Below are positions 8,202-17,458 of a stretch of 32,683 nt of DNA, in pieces. The number at the start of each line of letters is the position of its first letter. Within the stretch, counting starts at the first letter, position 1. The notes beneath the pieces are model-generated. The model was not told where the DNA came from and did not search any database. It was given only the letters and a program-made list of their open reading frames with translations. The position numbers and the translations under genes were made by a program. Source of the stretch: Desulfotignum sp. (GTDB lineage Bacteria; Desulfobacterota; Desulfobacteria; Desulfobacterales; Desulfobacteraceae); the NCBI GenBank assembly GCA_011390615.1, contig JAABSB010000022.1, forward strand, positions 1 through 32,683. The letters run 5' to 3'.

Positions 8202-9929
8202 TCATCCTTTGAGTTTTTTGATATTGTCCCTGGCAAAGTCAATGGTCGGATCGATTTCAAGGGCCATTTCATAGAATTTTACTGCCAGCGCGGTTTCCCC
8301 CAGTTCCCGGTAATTGGAACCGATATTGGCATAGTTGATGGCCTGGGACGGGTCAATCTCCAGGGCATTTTCAAAACAGGTGATGGCTTTGTGGTGGTTT
8401 TTCTGCATGAAATGACAGACCCCCATGGTGTTGAGCAGGTCCGGCCGCTGGGGGTCAACCGCCAGTCCTTTTTCACAGGTGACGACCGCCCTTTCATACA
8501 GGCCCAGATCCTTGAGACAGGCCCCCATGTGGGAACAGATGTCCGGCAGGTTCATGCGGGCCGGTTCTCTTTCCAGAGCGGTTTCAAATGCCTGGAGGGC
8601 CGTGTGCAGGTCACCCAGGGTATTGTACACCAGTCCTTTGTAAAAACTGGTGTAATATTGGTCTGGCAGGGCCTGTTCCAAGGCATCCAGATTGTCCAGG
8701 GCCTGAATGGGATCCAGGGTTTCGGTGATGAGCCTGGCTGAAAACATGCCCACGCTGGCAGATGCTGCCCGCTCTCTGAAATGGGCCCCCGGCATGATGG
8801 TGTAAAAGGCCGGGATATCCAGATCCTGGTGGCGGGTGTCAATGGCCAGGATCTGATAATCTTTTTTGCCCAGGGTGGCAATGAGATTTTCCACCTCCAC
8901 CCGGATATTGGGGTCTGACAGGTCCGGCAGATCAGACATATCCTTCATGGTCTCAGGATGGGTGATAAAGGCGGCATCTGCAATGCTGGTGAACTTGGGC
9001 AGGCCAGAGGCCACATAACTGGATCCGGAATTGAAATCCCCTGCCAGCTGGGCCACCTCGGTCAGGGCCCGGCCCATGGCTTTCTGGGGATCAGGCGCGG
9101 TGCCTGCGGTCCACACGATTTCACTTTTTTCCGGAAACGTGGCAGGATCCCAGGCCAGAACAGCGATGGTGGGAATGCCCGTGTCCAGGGAAAAATCTGA
9201 TGCATGCACCTGAATACCGCAGTTTTTGTATTTGGCCAGCATCTCCTGCACCAGAGGATCGGTGAAGGTGTCCAGATGGATGCCCGGGACAGCAAGGTTT
9301 CCGTGGCTCACCAGAGAAGAGGTATGCCGCTCCACCAGTTCGCAGATACCCTGGATTAAAGCCTCTTCATTGCAGTTGCCGGCACAGGGCCCATTGAATT
9401 CATTGATCATGTAAAACCAGGAAAAGGGAATGAGCACTTCTTTGCCCAGGGTCAGGTTATATCCTGTGGTCCATTGCAGTTTCAGGCTGTCAAATATGGG
9501 TTTGACCCTGTGGGCATCACCTGCATTGTCATGCACGGACCGGATGATCTGAGCAAAGGGCAGGATGTTTTCTCCCAGGTCCGCTGCCCGGGCAGAAAAA
9601 AAGTTACTTTTTTTGTTCACGAAGGAAAAAAAACTGAACCGTTCGGCCAGCTCCATGACAGCACTGGCTTCCGACTGGGCCGGGGTGCCGCCTTTTCCCA
9701 TCTGCTTGCTGGTGCCGATAACCTGCCTGGCATCCACACCGCATTCACTGAAAAACACCGGAATGTCCAGGCGGCCGTTGTCAATGCGCCGGGTCCGGCT
9801 TAGAATATCCAGCCGGGTTCCAGCCGCCTTTTTTCTGAACAGGTCCACGGTTTTTTCTGGCGAGATGATTTTGTCCTGGTCATAGGTGTAGCCTTTTACC
9901 GCGTCCGTGAGTTCGATGGCATATGTCAT
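8202..9929 (-). CDS. YcaO-domain protein with C-terminal tetratricopeptide repeats
   Basis: YcaO ATP-site signatures GKGGTPAQSEASAVMELAERFSFF and EALIQGICELVERHTSS; C-terminal TPRs (MGVCHFMQKNHHKAITCFENALEIDPSQAINYANIGSNYRELGETALAVKFYEMALEIDPT). No C-terminal PxPxP. Confidence 0.88.
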   Translation of the reverse strand: MTYAIELTDAVKGYTYDQDKIISPEKTVDLFRKKAAGTRLDILSRTRRIDNGRLDIPVFFSECGVDARQVIGTSKQMGKGGTPAQSEASAVMELAERFSFFSFVNKKSNFFSARAADLGENILPFAQIIRSVHDNAGDAHRVKPIFDSLKLQWTTGYNLTLGKEVLIPFSWFYMINEFNGPCAGNCNEEALIQGICELVERHTSSLVSHGNLAVPGIHLDTFTDPLVQEMLAKYKNCGIQVHASDFSLDTGIPTIAVLAWDPATFPEKSEIVWTAGTAPDPQKAMGRALTEVAQLAGDFNSGSSYVASGLPKFTSIADAAFITHPETMKDMSDLPDLSDPNIRVEVENLIATLGKKDYQILAIDTRHQDLDIPAFYTIMPGAHFRERAASASVGMFSARLITETLDPIQALDNLDALEQALPDQYYTSFYKGLVYNTLGDLHTALQAFETALEREPARMNLPDICSHMGACLKDLGLYERAVVTCEKGLAVDPQRPDLLNTMGVCHFMQKNHHKAITCFENALEIDPSQAINYANIGSNYRELGETALAVKFYEMALEIDPTIDFARDNIKKLKG

Positions 9930-10027
9930 GAAAATCTCTTTGTATCCAAAAGGTTATGGTTTACACAAATATGCCGGCCGGCATTGGAAAAGCATTTGAA
10001 AAAGGGAGCTGCTGGTCCTGGCATCTG

Positions 10028-10459
10028 TTATTTCACAAGGGTTACCGCATCACCCACCCGGATTGTTCCACTGGTAAGAATTTTTGCAAACACCCCTTCT
10101 TTGGGCATGATGCAGTCTCCGGTGCGGTAAAAAATGGCACATTTTTTGTGGCATTCTTTACCGATCTGGGTGATTTCCACAAGGGTTTTCTTCCCCAGCC
10201 GTACCTGCTGTCCGATTTTCTGGGTTTTCCAGTCAATGCCGGTAGTGGCGATATTTTCGGCAAAATCCCCGAACTGCAGAACAAACGTTTCGGTGCTGAC
10301 AGCATCAATGCTTTCAGCCGCCAGAAAACTGATCTGCCGGTGCCAGTTTCCGGCATGGGCATCCCCTTTGATGCCATGGTTTTCAACCAGTTCTGCCTGG
10401 TCAATGCACTGCTTAGTGGTGCCTTTTTTTTTGCTCATGGCAATGGAAACTATTTTCAC
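10028..10459 (-). CDS. MOSC-domain protein
   Basis: VENHGIKGDAHAGNWHRQISFLAAESID...FGDFAENIATTGIDW...GKECHKKCAIFYRTGDCIMPKEGVFAKIL; typical short MOSC protein. Confidence 0.85.
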   Translation of the reverse strand: MKIVSIAMSKKKGTTKQCIDQAELVENHGIKGDAHAGNWHRQISFLAAESIDAVSTETFVLQFGDFAENIATTGIDWKTQKIGQQVRLGKKTLVEITQIGKECHKKCAIFYRTGDCIMPKEGVFAKILTSGTIRVGDAVTLVK

Positions 10460-10559
10460 GGTCCTTCCTTTTTTGTTTTTTCAATACAGGCAGGCTTTAT
10501 ATCACATTGTGGCAGTAAATTTCAATACCAAATACCCCCTGCCAGACAGAGAAGACAGG

Positions 10560-10880
10560 TTATTTTTTTGCTGGTCTGTTCCGGGATTGTCCGTTAACAG
10601 GGATGGGCGCTGCAGGTTTGTCCACAGCGGTTGTCCGGGGAAAAGGGTTTGTTTTTGAAAAAAAAGCCGCATCAATGTGCTGGTTGATTTTTTTTGCAAG
10701 ACCAGGCGGCATTTTCTGCAGGGTAAAGGCCTGCTGTATACAGGCTTCAAGGCAGGTGTCCATGTCATATAACTGCCTGCAGACGTCACATTCCTGGATA
10801 TGGGCCAGTATACCGGGATTCTGCACCTGTTTATTCTTTGATGGGTTTTGCAGCCAGATAAAAAAGTCGTTACAGTTCAT
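10560..10880 (-). CDS. Putative zinc-binding (ZAS-like) anti-sigma factor, no obvious TM helix
   Basis: HIQECDVC (H-x3-C-x2-C); starts 3 bp after the stop of the ECF sigma ORF; small, hydrophilic C-terminus. Confidence 0.65.
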   Translation of the reverse strand: MNCNDFFIWLQNPSKNKQVQNPGILAHIQECDVCRQLYDMDTCLEACIQQAFTLQKMPPGLAKKINQHIDAAFFSKTNPFPRTTAVDKPAAPIPVNGQSRNRPAKK

Positions 10881-10883
10881 GGG

Positions 10884-11462
10884 TCAGGTATGTTCCGGTG
10901 TGCTGTTTATGTGGGGGATGGTTTTCCCGCTGTTTTTCAATTGTTTCAACAATTTTATCTTTAATGCCTCCTTTGCCCTGTTCAGTCTGGACATCACCGT
11001 TCCAATGGGAATATCAAGGGTGCTGGCAATGTCTTTGTACAGCATATCATCCATATAATACAAGATCAAAATTTCTTTGTATTTTACGGGCAGCTGGTCT
11101 ATGGCATTATTCACTGTTCTGGTGTCAACTGCCTCTTCCAGCAGTGTGTCCGCTCCGTTTCTTTGCGTTTCAGACTTGAGGAATGCAATGTAGTCACTTT
11201 TCTGGAGCTGCTGCCTGACATTGTCTTTCTGGCAGGTTTTCAAAAAATTATTGCGCAGAATTCTCAACAGCCAGGGCTTGCATTTGGCTGGATCCTTGAG
11301 CTGGGAAAATTTGTGGAAAGCCATCATAAATGTTTCCTGAACAATATCTTCCGCATCAAATACATTGCCTGTGTATTTAAGGGCCACATTGTATAAAAGC
11401 TTCATATGGGGATATGTCAGCTTTTTAAACTGGCTTTGGTCTGTTTTTGTCTTCCATATCAT
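10884..11462 (-). CDS. ECF-subfamily RNA polymerase sigma factor
   Basis: Region 2 DAEDIVQETFMMAFHKFSQLKDPAKCKPWLLRILRN; region 4 LPVKYKEILILYYMDDMLYKDIASTLDIPIGTVMSRLNRAKEALK. Confidence 0.92.
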   Translation of the reverse strand: MIWKTKTDQSQFKKLTYPHMKLLYNVALKYTGNVFDAEDIVQETFMMAFHKFSQLKDPAKCKPWLLRILRNNFLKTCQKDNVRQQLQKSDYIAFLKSETQRNGADTLLEEAVDTRTVNNAIDQLPVKYKEILILYYMDDMLYKDIASTLDIPIGTVMSRLNRAKEALKIKLLKQLKNSGKTIPHINSTPEHT

Positions 11463-11466
11463 GTTA

Positions 11467-11512
11467 TCATATCCTGACTTCGCCTCCTGGACCTAAGATA
11501 ATCAGGATATGA
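11467..11512. repeat. 11-bp perfect inverted repeat flanking the ECF sigma Shine-Dalgarno
   Basis: TCATATCCTGA (11467-11477) and TCAGGATATGA (11502-11512), 24-nt spacer holding CCTCCT (AGGAGG on the minus strand). Confidence 0.9.
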
Positions 11513-11570
11513 ATCAAATCAATTGCTTTTTATCATATGACCGGTATGGACACTGTTTTATTCCACGATT

Positions 11571-12452
11571 TTACTGTGCCGGTTCCAGGTGAACCATCAC
11601 CTCAATGATATTGGATTTGTTGTTCATCAAGGTTTCTTTTACTGCCTCGGAGATGTCATGGCCCTGCTGGACAGTGATCTGACCGTCCACCTCCAGATGC
11701 AGATCAATATAAAATGCGCCGCCTGTTTTCCTGGATCTGAGCCTGTGCACCCCTCTGACATGGGGGATATTTTCGATAAGGGTGCGGATACGTACCATCT
11801 CCTGCTGGGACATGCCTGCATCCACCAGTTCAGCTATGCTTCCCCCCAGAATTTCACATCCCACCTTGATGATAAAAACCGACACAAGGAGGGCTCCCAC
11901 CGGGTCCAGAAACGCCAGTTTCGGATTGATGAGCCCGGCGGTCACCGCCACCAGGACCGGAATGGATGACAATGCATCTGTCCGGTGGTGCCAGGCATTG
12001 GCTTTAAGAGAAGATGCCCCGTTTTTTACCCCGGCCGTATAAGTGATCCTGAAAAGGATCTCCTTGACAATGAGAGACAGGACAGGGGCCAGTATCACCA
12101 TTGGGTGCAGTTTTGTTTCCACAGGGCGCATCAGGGAAATGATGGCGTTATAGCCGATGCCGGCTGCCACAACAAGCAGGATAAGGCTGATGGAAATGGT
12201 GACAAAGGATTCGATTTTCTGATGGCCGAAGGGATGGCATGCATCAGGCGGGGCTGTCCAGTAACGGACACCGAACAGTATCACCACATCTGATCCGGTA
12301 TCGGAAAAACTGTGCAGGGCATCTGCCACCACTGCCTGGCTGCTGCCTGCAATGCCCATGACCAGCTTGATCAGGGACAGGAGCACATTGGCCCAAAGGC
12401 CGATCCAGGTGACTTTTTCAATATTTTTTCTGGTCTGGTTTTGTGTGTTCAT
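11571..12452 (-). CDS. Cation diffusion facilitator (CDF) family transporter
   Basis: GIAGSSQAVVADALHSFSDTGSDVVILFG; CHPFGHQKIESF; C-terminal cytoplasmic domain HLEVDGQITVQQGHDISEAVK. Confidence 0.92.
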   Translation of the reverse strand: MNTQNQTRKNIEKVTWIGLWANVLLSLIKLVMGIAGSSQAVVADALHSFSDTGSDVVILFGVRYWTAPPDACHPFGHQKIESFVTISISLILLVVAAGIGYNAIISLMRPVETKLHPMVILAPVLSLIVKEILFRITYTAGVKNGASSLKANAWHHRTDALSSIPVLVAVTAGLINPKLAFLDPVGALLVSVFIIKVGCEILGGSIAELVDAGMSQQEMVRIRTLIENIPHVRGVHRLRSRKTGGAFYIDLHLEVDGQITVQQGHDISEAVKETLMNNKSNIIEVMVHLEPAQ

Positions 12453-13585
12453 GTCTGTTTCCTGGATATCACAGATCGGTCAATCAAGGGGATGAATTTA
12501 CGGTTGGCGGTTGGAAATGCAAGCCTGTGGATGTTTTCAGGCGCAATCCACTTGTGGTCAATGGGGCCGTCCAATACCACATCCCCTGATATATAATCAC
12601 AGTAAAATATATCCATTTCAATCTTAAAATGGGTATAGGCATGCCTGACATGGGTCAGAAATGAAACAATCCTGACATCAAGGCCGGTTTCTTCTTTGAT
12701 TTCCCTGATACAGGCATCTTCTGCACTTTCCTTGTTTTTTCTTTTGCCCCCGGGAAATTCCCATAATCCCCCCAGAAGGCCGTCCAGTTTTCTTCGGGTT
12801 ACCAGGACCCTGCCCGCTTTTATGACAATGCCGGTGCTGATGTGGTGGCAGGGGATTTTTTTTGCTTTCAGCCGCAGCGGATAGCGGGAAACCTGACAGC
12901 CTGCCAGAGCCAGGCAGGGGTGTGCCAGGGGGCACCTGCCGCAGTCAGGGGCCGACGGTGTGCAGACGAGGGCCCCGAGTTCCATGAGGGCCTGGTTGAA
13001 ACTGCCCGGATCTGTCCGGTCCACAAGGGTGTCTGCAACGGCCTTGAAACGGGTGTGGGCAGAGGACTGGTTCACCGGGATATCCAGGCATAACAGCCGA
13101 GCCAGCACCCGTTTTACATTGGCATCCACCACTGCATGGACCTGGTTGAATGCCATACTCATCACGGCTGATGCAATATAATCCCCAACCCCGGGCAGGG
13201 CTTTGAAATCGGAAAACCGGTGCGGGATACGTCCGTCCATGTGCTGTACCACCTGCTGAGCCGCCTTGTGCAGGTTTCTGGCCCTGGCATAATACCCCAA
13301 CCCTTCCCAGGATTTGAGCACCTTTTCCAGATCAGCCCGGGCCAGGCTCTCCAGGGTGGGAAACCTGTCCACAAAAGCCAGAAAATAGGGCACGGCTGTT
13401 TTTACCTGGGTTTGCTGGAGCATCACCTCTGATACCCAGATGCGGTAAGGGTCGCAACTTTCCCGCCAGGGCAGGTGCCGGTGGTGTGTGTTATACCAGT
13501 GCAAAAGGTTTTTTTGGATCAAGCCAATGTCTGCAGAGGAAAAGCCGGGGATCTGTTGGTTCATCTTGGGTTTTGGATGGGTCAT
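12449..13585 (-). CDS. mutY: A/G-specific adenine glycosylase with C-terminal NUDIX domain
   Basis: LPWRESCDPYRIWVSEVMLQQTQVKTAVPYF; HhH LPGVGDYIASAVMSMAF; FeS cluster CTPSAPDCGRCPLAHPC; NUDIX GGLWEFPGGKRKNKESAEDACIREIKEETGL. Confidence 0.95.
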   Translation of the reverse strand: MTHPKPKMNQQIPGFSSADIGLIQKNLLHWYNTHHRHLPWRESCDPYRIWVSEVMLQQTQVKTAVPYFLAFVDRFPTLESLARADLEKVLKSWEGLGYYARARNLHKAAQQVVQHMDGRIPHRFSDFKALPGVGDYIASAVMSMAFNQVHAVVDANVKRVLARLLCLDIPVNQSSAHTRFKAVADTLVDRTDPGSFNQALMELGALVCTPSAPDCGRCPLAHPCLALAGCQVSRYPLRLKAKKIPCHHISTGIVIKAGRVLVTRRKLDGLLGGLWEFPGGKRKNKESAEDACIREIKEETGLDVRIVSFLTHVRHAYTHFKIEMDIFYCDYISGDVVLDGPIDHKWIAPENIHRLAFPTANRKFIPLIDRSVISRKQT

Positions 13586-13655
13586 CTGAAATTTTCCATA
13601 TGGTCGGTGCCTGTCCAGGCTGTTGCCGGCGGATGCGTGCTGCAGGTTGGGCAGG

Positions 13656-15647
13656 TCATTGTCCGGCCTGCCTGGCAGGCGTGAACTGCTTTACCTGGTC
13701 AATGAATTGTTTTGTCAGGTTGTCTGGGCAGGTTCTGTGGAATCTGATCCGGATATATATATCTGTTATTGCGGCGGCTTCTGGTCCAAGGTCCGGTCTT
13801 TTTGCCTGCACTGTCAAAAGATAATCCATGGGTCCCTGGTCAGGCGGCCTGGCAAGGCCGATGCGGGCCAGACGTCTGCAGAAAAGGGCATAACCTGTAG
13901 CCACCGGGTCTTTTTTTCTGACACCGGACCGGTGCAGAAACATCCAGAAAAAAACAGCCACAACCATGACACTGAGGGTCAGCAATAAAAAATATACGGT
14001 CCCTGTCCCCCATGATGTGCCAAAACCCAGGCGCTGGAGCAACGCTTTCTGCTCTGAAAAAGAATATCCGGTGAACCAGGCCTCCCATGCAAGGTTCACA
14101 GCTTCCAGCATGAACCCCATTTTTTTAAAAACAGAGATGGCATCCCGGGTGGTACCGGAATAGGAAAAAGATCCGTCCGGATTCTGTTCCAGGCGGTTTG
14201 GTGACACCGCCAGGGTGGGATCGATGCGGATCCATCCCCTGTCTGAGGTATACGCCTCCACCCAGGCGTGGGCAAAGGACTGGCGGATGCTCAGGTAATT
14301 GCCGTAGGGATTGAGTTCACCTCCCAGATACCCCCCCACCACCCTGGCGGGTACCTCCTGTATATTCAGCAAAAAAGCCAGGGCACCGGCATAATGTTCA
14401 CAATACCCCTGACGGGTTTCAAAAAGAAATTCATCCATGGGATGGTCCCCGAGCCGCGGCGGGCTCAGGGTATAGGTGAAATCGTTTTCAGTAAAATAGG
14501 CCAGGATCTGCTGGATTTTTCCATGGGCATCAGCGGTTCCCTCTGCCATGGACCGGGCCAGAAGCCGGGCTTTCGGGTTATTGTCCGAATGGGTGAAAAC
14601 AGGGTCTGGTAACAGGGTGCCTGTTTTTCCATTGTTATCACCTGCCGTCCGGATGCAGGAGACCGCCTGGTAGGTTTTTTTCCGGGTCACCCGCTGCCCG
14701 GACACAAGGGTGTAACCGGCAGTCAGTTCCGCCCCGGGGGGGGCTGCAACCGGCCGGTCCAGGGCAAAGAGCCGGCGGCTTTTATGGGGTTCAAGGGTAA
14801 TGGTATGCCGTACAAGGTCCGGGCCGTTTTCCGGAACAAAAGGGATATCTCCCGGGTTGTCCGCCGGAAGCCACCGGGTGCCGTCAAACCTGTCAAATAC
14901 AATCCCACGCCAGTACAACGCATTCGGCGGTGGGAGCGCACCGTCAAATGCCACCCTGAAGGCCAGAGACTGGTCCAGGGTCATGCGGGAGATGCTGCCG
15001 AAACCAAGCCTCTCCGAGAACCCAGATCTGCCGGTTCCTGGTGCTTCCATGGAGAACAGGCCGTGCTGGAGCCGGGGAAAAACCAGAAACAGAAGAACCA
15101 TCAGCGGTATGGCCTGGGCCAGGATACGGGCTGCCAGAAAGATACTGGGCCTGTACCGTCCTTCAGGGCGGTTGATGTGTATCAGCGCAGCTGTGGTGAC
15201 AAAAACAGAGAAAAACAGGTATAAAACAATCCACAAAGATTCGGACCGGAACAAACTGGTGATGATGATAAAGTAGGTGAGCAGCACCGTGATCATCCGG
15301 TGCCGGTGGGTGGCCATTTCAAAGGGTTTGATGGCAGCCATGACCGCCATGAGGCCGACAAAGGCATCTGCATCTATCCTTACACTGAAAAAGAGCAGCA
15401 GTCCGGTTATGCCGGCAGCCGCCAGGATATGGCGCAGGATGGGTCCGGGAAGGGGCCATCCGGTTTTCAACCGCACCACCATGTATCCCCACATGAAAAC
15501 ACACCAGACAATGATCCATGCTGGCAGGTCCGGTGTGTGCGGGGCAATGGCCACCACCAGGGCAAAGATAATGGGATAAGAATGGCGGGTGTCCCGGTTC
15601 AAACAGCCTCCTTTCCCCGGGTGTAAAGGGCTAAAGCCCTGAGACAT
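13656..15647 (-). CDS. TgpA-like transmembrane transglutaminase-domain protein (DUF3488 type)
   Basis: Multiple N-terminal TM helices; transglutaminase core TRQGYCEHYAGALAFLLN...ARVVGGYLGGELN...SFAHAWVEAYTSDRGWIRIDPT. Exact start uncertain (overlaps the DUF58 gene). Confidence 0.9.
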   Translation of the reverse strand: MSQGFSPLHPGKGGCLNRDTRHSYPIIFALVVAIAPHTPDLPAWIIVWCVFMWGYMVVRLKTGWPLPGPILRHILAAAGITGLLLFFSVRIDADAFVGLMAVMAAIKPFEMATHRHRMITVLLTYFIIITSLFRSESLWIVLYLFFSVFVTTAALIHINRPEGRYRPSIFLAARILAQAIPLMVLLFLVFPRLQHGLFSMEAPGTGRSGFSERLGFGSISRMTLDQSLAFRVAFDGALPPPNALYWRGIVFDRFDGTRWLPADNPGDIPFVPENGPDLVRHTITLEPHKSRRLFALDRPVAAPPGAELTAGYTLVSGQRVTRKKTYQAVSCIRTAGDNNGKTGTLLPDPVFTHSDNNPKARLLARSMAEGTADAHGKIQQILAYFTENDFTYTLSPPRLGDHPMDEFLFETRQGYCEHYAGALAFLLNIQEVPARVVGGYLGGELNPYGNYLSIRQSFAHAWVEAYTSDRGWIRIDPTLAVSPNRLEQNPDGSFSYSGTTRDAISVFKKMGFMLEAVNLAWEAWFTGYSFSEQKALLQRLGFGTSWGTGTVYFLLLTLSVMVVAVFFWMFLHRSGVRKKDPVATGYALFCRRLARIGLARPPDQGPMDYLLTVQAKRPDLGPEAAAITDIYIRIRFHRTCPDNLTKQFIDQVKQFTPARQAGQ

Positions 15648-16495
15648 TTTTTCTTGTGGGACTGCCCCCGGGCCGGGGCTATCAGGGTGTGGGGCAGCTT
15701 AAGCCCAAAGGACAGGTTTTGCCTGTCTGCGGCAAGGACCATGCTGCATAGCCGGGACAGCCGGTATTCGGGATCCCTGGAGGTAAAGTCGTCAAAATCC
15801 AGCAAAGTGAAATGATCAGCCATGGCTGTGAAATCCTTGATAAATATACCCTGTCCCCGGGAAACCGCTTTCCAGGCGATGCGGCCCACATCATGGCCGG
15901 GCTGGTACAGGGACAGCCCCTGAAAATCATCCGGCCCTGCATGCCGGGTGTCTGCACGCCCCCCTGAGCCGCTGCCCCCCCGATCTGATCCGGCAGTCCC
16001 CTTCACAGGCATTGGATACACAAGGCAGGTCATGTGCAGAGAAAGTCTGGCCCCCAACCGGAAGAACCCAAATGGAAAAACCGAACAAAGTGTCAAAGCC
16101 CCGGGGATGAAAACCCCTCTTTGGGCTGTTTCTGCCGGGATCTCCAGAGTTTTTGTTTCATTCTTGGCGATGGTTGTCCAGGGCCCGGTCTGGCCGGGCA
16201 GGGCAAAATTCACCGCCACCCTTTCCTGGTTTTTTGCCTGCACTTGTATGGTAAATACGGTTGTCTGGCCGGCAAACACCGGTCTGGCAGAAGCAAAGGC
16301 GACATCCATGCCTGTCAGGTTCTTCAGAGAATAAAACAAAGAGATCAGGGCCATGCCCCCTAAAAGAAATACCAGGATAAAGCCTGCATTGTTGTTGTAG
16401 TTGACTGAACCGGCCATCATGGCCCCGAGGATGAAGAGAAAGAGCAACCCGTGCCGGGTGGGGCGGATAAAGATCTGTTTTCTGGTCAGGACCAT
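15599..16495 (-). CDS. DUF58 domain protein
   Basis: Two N-terminal TM helices; DFQGLSLYQPGHDVGRIAWKAVSRGQGIFIKDF typical DUF58 core; sits between moxR-like and TgpA-like genes. Confidence 0.87.
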   Translation of the reverse strand: MVLTRKQIFIRPTRHGLLFLFILGAMMAGSVNYNNNAGFILVFLLGGMALISLFYSLKNLTGMDVAFASARPVFAGQTTVFTIQVQAKNQERVAVNFALPGQTGPWTTIAKNETKTLEIPAETAQRGVFIPGALTLCSVFPFGFFRLGARLSLHMTCLVYPMPVKGTAGSDRGGSGSGGRADTRHAGPDDFQGLSLYQPGHDVGRIAWKAVSRGQGIFIKDFTAMADHFTLLDFDDFTSRDPEYRLSRLCSMVLAADRQNLSFGLKLPHTLIAPARGQSHKKKCLRALALYTRGKEAV

Positions 16496-16515
16496 GGATA
16501 CCTCCCGGGCAGTAA

Positions 16516-17457
16516 TTATACAGGTACCGGCACTTTTTTGAAAATATCCATGAGCCTGTCCTTTGAAAATTCCGCCAGATCCGTGCTGGACCGCAGCCTG
16601 TGACCCGCCACCCAGGGCAGCACCTGTTGCAGGTCTTCGGGCAAAGTGTGGTCCCGGCCGTGCAGATATGCCCAGGCCCGGGCGGCCCGGGACAACGACA
16701 GGCCGGCTCTGGGGGAAAGCCCGAACTGGAAGGTGCCTGATGTCCTGGTGAACTCCAGGATGTCCTGGAGATATGCCAGAAAGGTATCAGACACATGGAC
16801 CTGTTCCACTGCGGCCTGGATTTTCAGCACCCCGGCTTTGTCCATAAACGGCTGCAAAGCAGCCATGGCTGGTTCTGCGCCGGTGCCCCGTAAAATTTCT
16901 TTTTCCGCTTTCCTGTCAGGATACCCCAGGTGAATGCGCATGAGAAACCGGTCCATCTGGGATTCCGGCAAAGGAAAAGTGCCGGCCTGCTCTAAGGGGT
17001 TCTGGGTGGCGATGACAAAAAACGGGGCCTCCAAAGCCCTTGTTTCTCCTTCAATGGTCACCTGTTCTTCTTCCATGGCTTCCAGCAGGGCGCTCTGGCT
17101 TTTGGGGGTGGCCCGGTTGATTTCATCAGCCAGAAACACCTGGGTGAAAATGGGGCCGGGATGAAAGGTGAAGGTGGCGGCATGCTGGTCAAAAACAGAC
17201 ATGCCCAGAATATCTCCGGGCAGCAGATCGGAAGTGAACTGCATGCGCTGAAATTTCAGCCCCATGCACCGGGCCAGCACCTTGGCCAGCGTGGTCTTGC
17301 CGATGCCGGGAAGATCCTCGATGAGCAGGTGGCCCCGGGCAAATATGCATGCCAGGGCCAGGCGGATCTGGGGTTCTTTTCCCAGCACGACAGAGCCTAC
17401 CTGGTGGACGATTTTTTCAAATAATGGTGTCATCATAGGGGGTACTGGTTCTCTCAA
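16516..17457 (-). CDS. MoxR-family AAA+ ATPase
   Basis: GHLLIEDLPGIGKTTLAKVLARCMGLKFQRMQFTSDLLPGDILG...FLADEINRATPKSQSALLEAMEEEQVTIEG...ATQNPLEQAGTFPLPESQMDRFLMRI. Confidence 0.95.
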   Translation of the reverse strand: MREPVPPMMTPLFEKIVHQVGSVVLGKEPQIRLALACIFARGHLLIEDLPGIGKTTLAKVLARCMGLKFQRMQFTSDLLPGDILGMSVFDQHAATFTFHPGPIFTQVFLADEINRATPKSQSALLEAMEEEQVTIEGETRALEAPFFVIATQNPLEQAGTFPLPESQMDRFLMRIHLGYPDRKAEKEILRGTGAEPAMAALQPFMDKAGVLKIQAAVEQVHVSDTFLAYLQDILEFTRTSGTFQFGLSPRAGLSLSRAARAWAYLHGRDHTLPEDLQQVLPWVAGHRLRSSTDLAEFSKDRLMDIFKKVPVPV

Positions 17458-17458
17458 C

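Noticed and set aside
9444-9462. CAGGGTCAGGTTATATCC resembling the GGGTCAGGTCTT repeat
   Set aside because: Inside the YcaO coding region and only the first nine bases match; likely coincidental.
13668-13682. GCCTGCC-T-GGCAGGC palindrome near the end of the TgpA-like gene
   Set aside because: Lies within codons of the C-terminus (TPARQAGQ) and has no T-tract or second copy.
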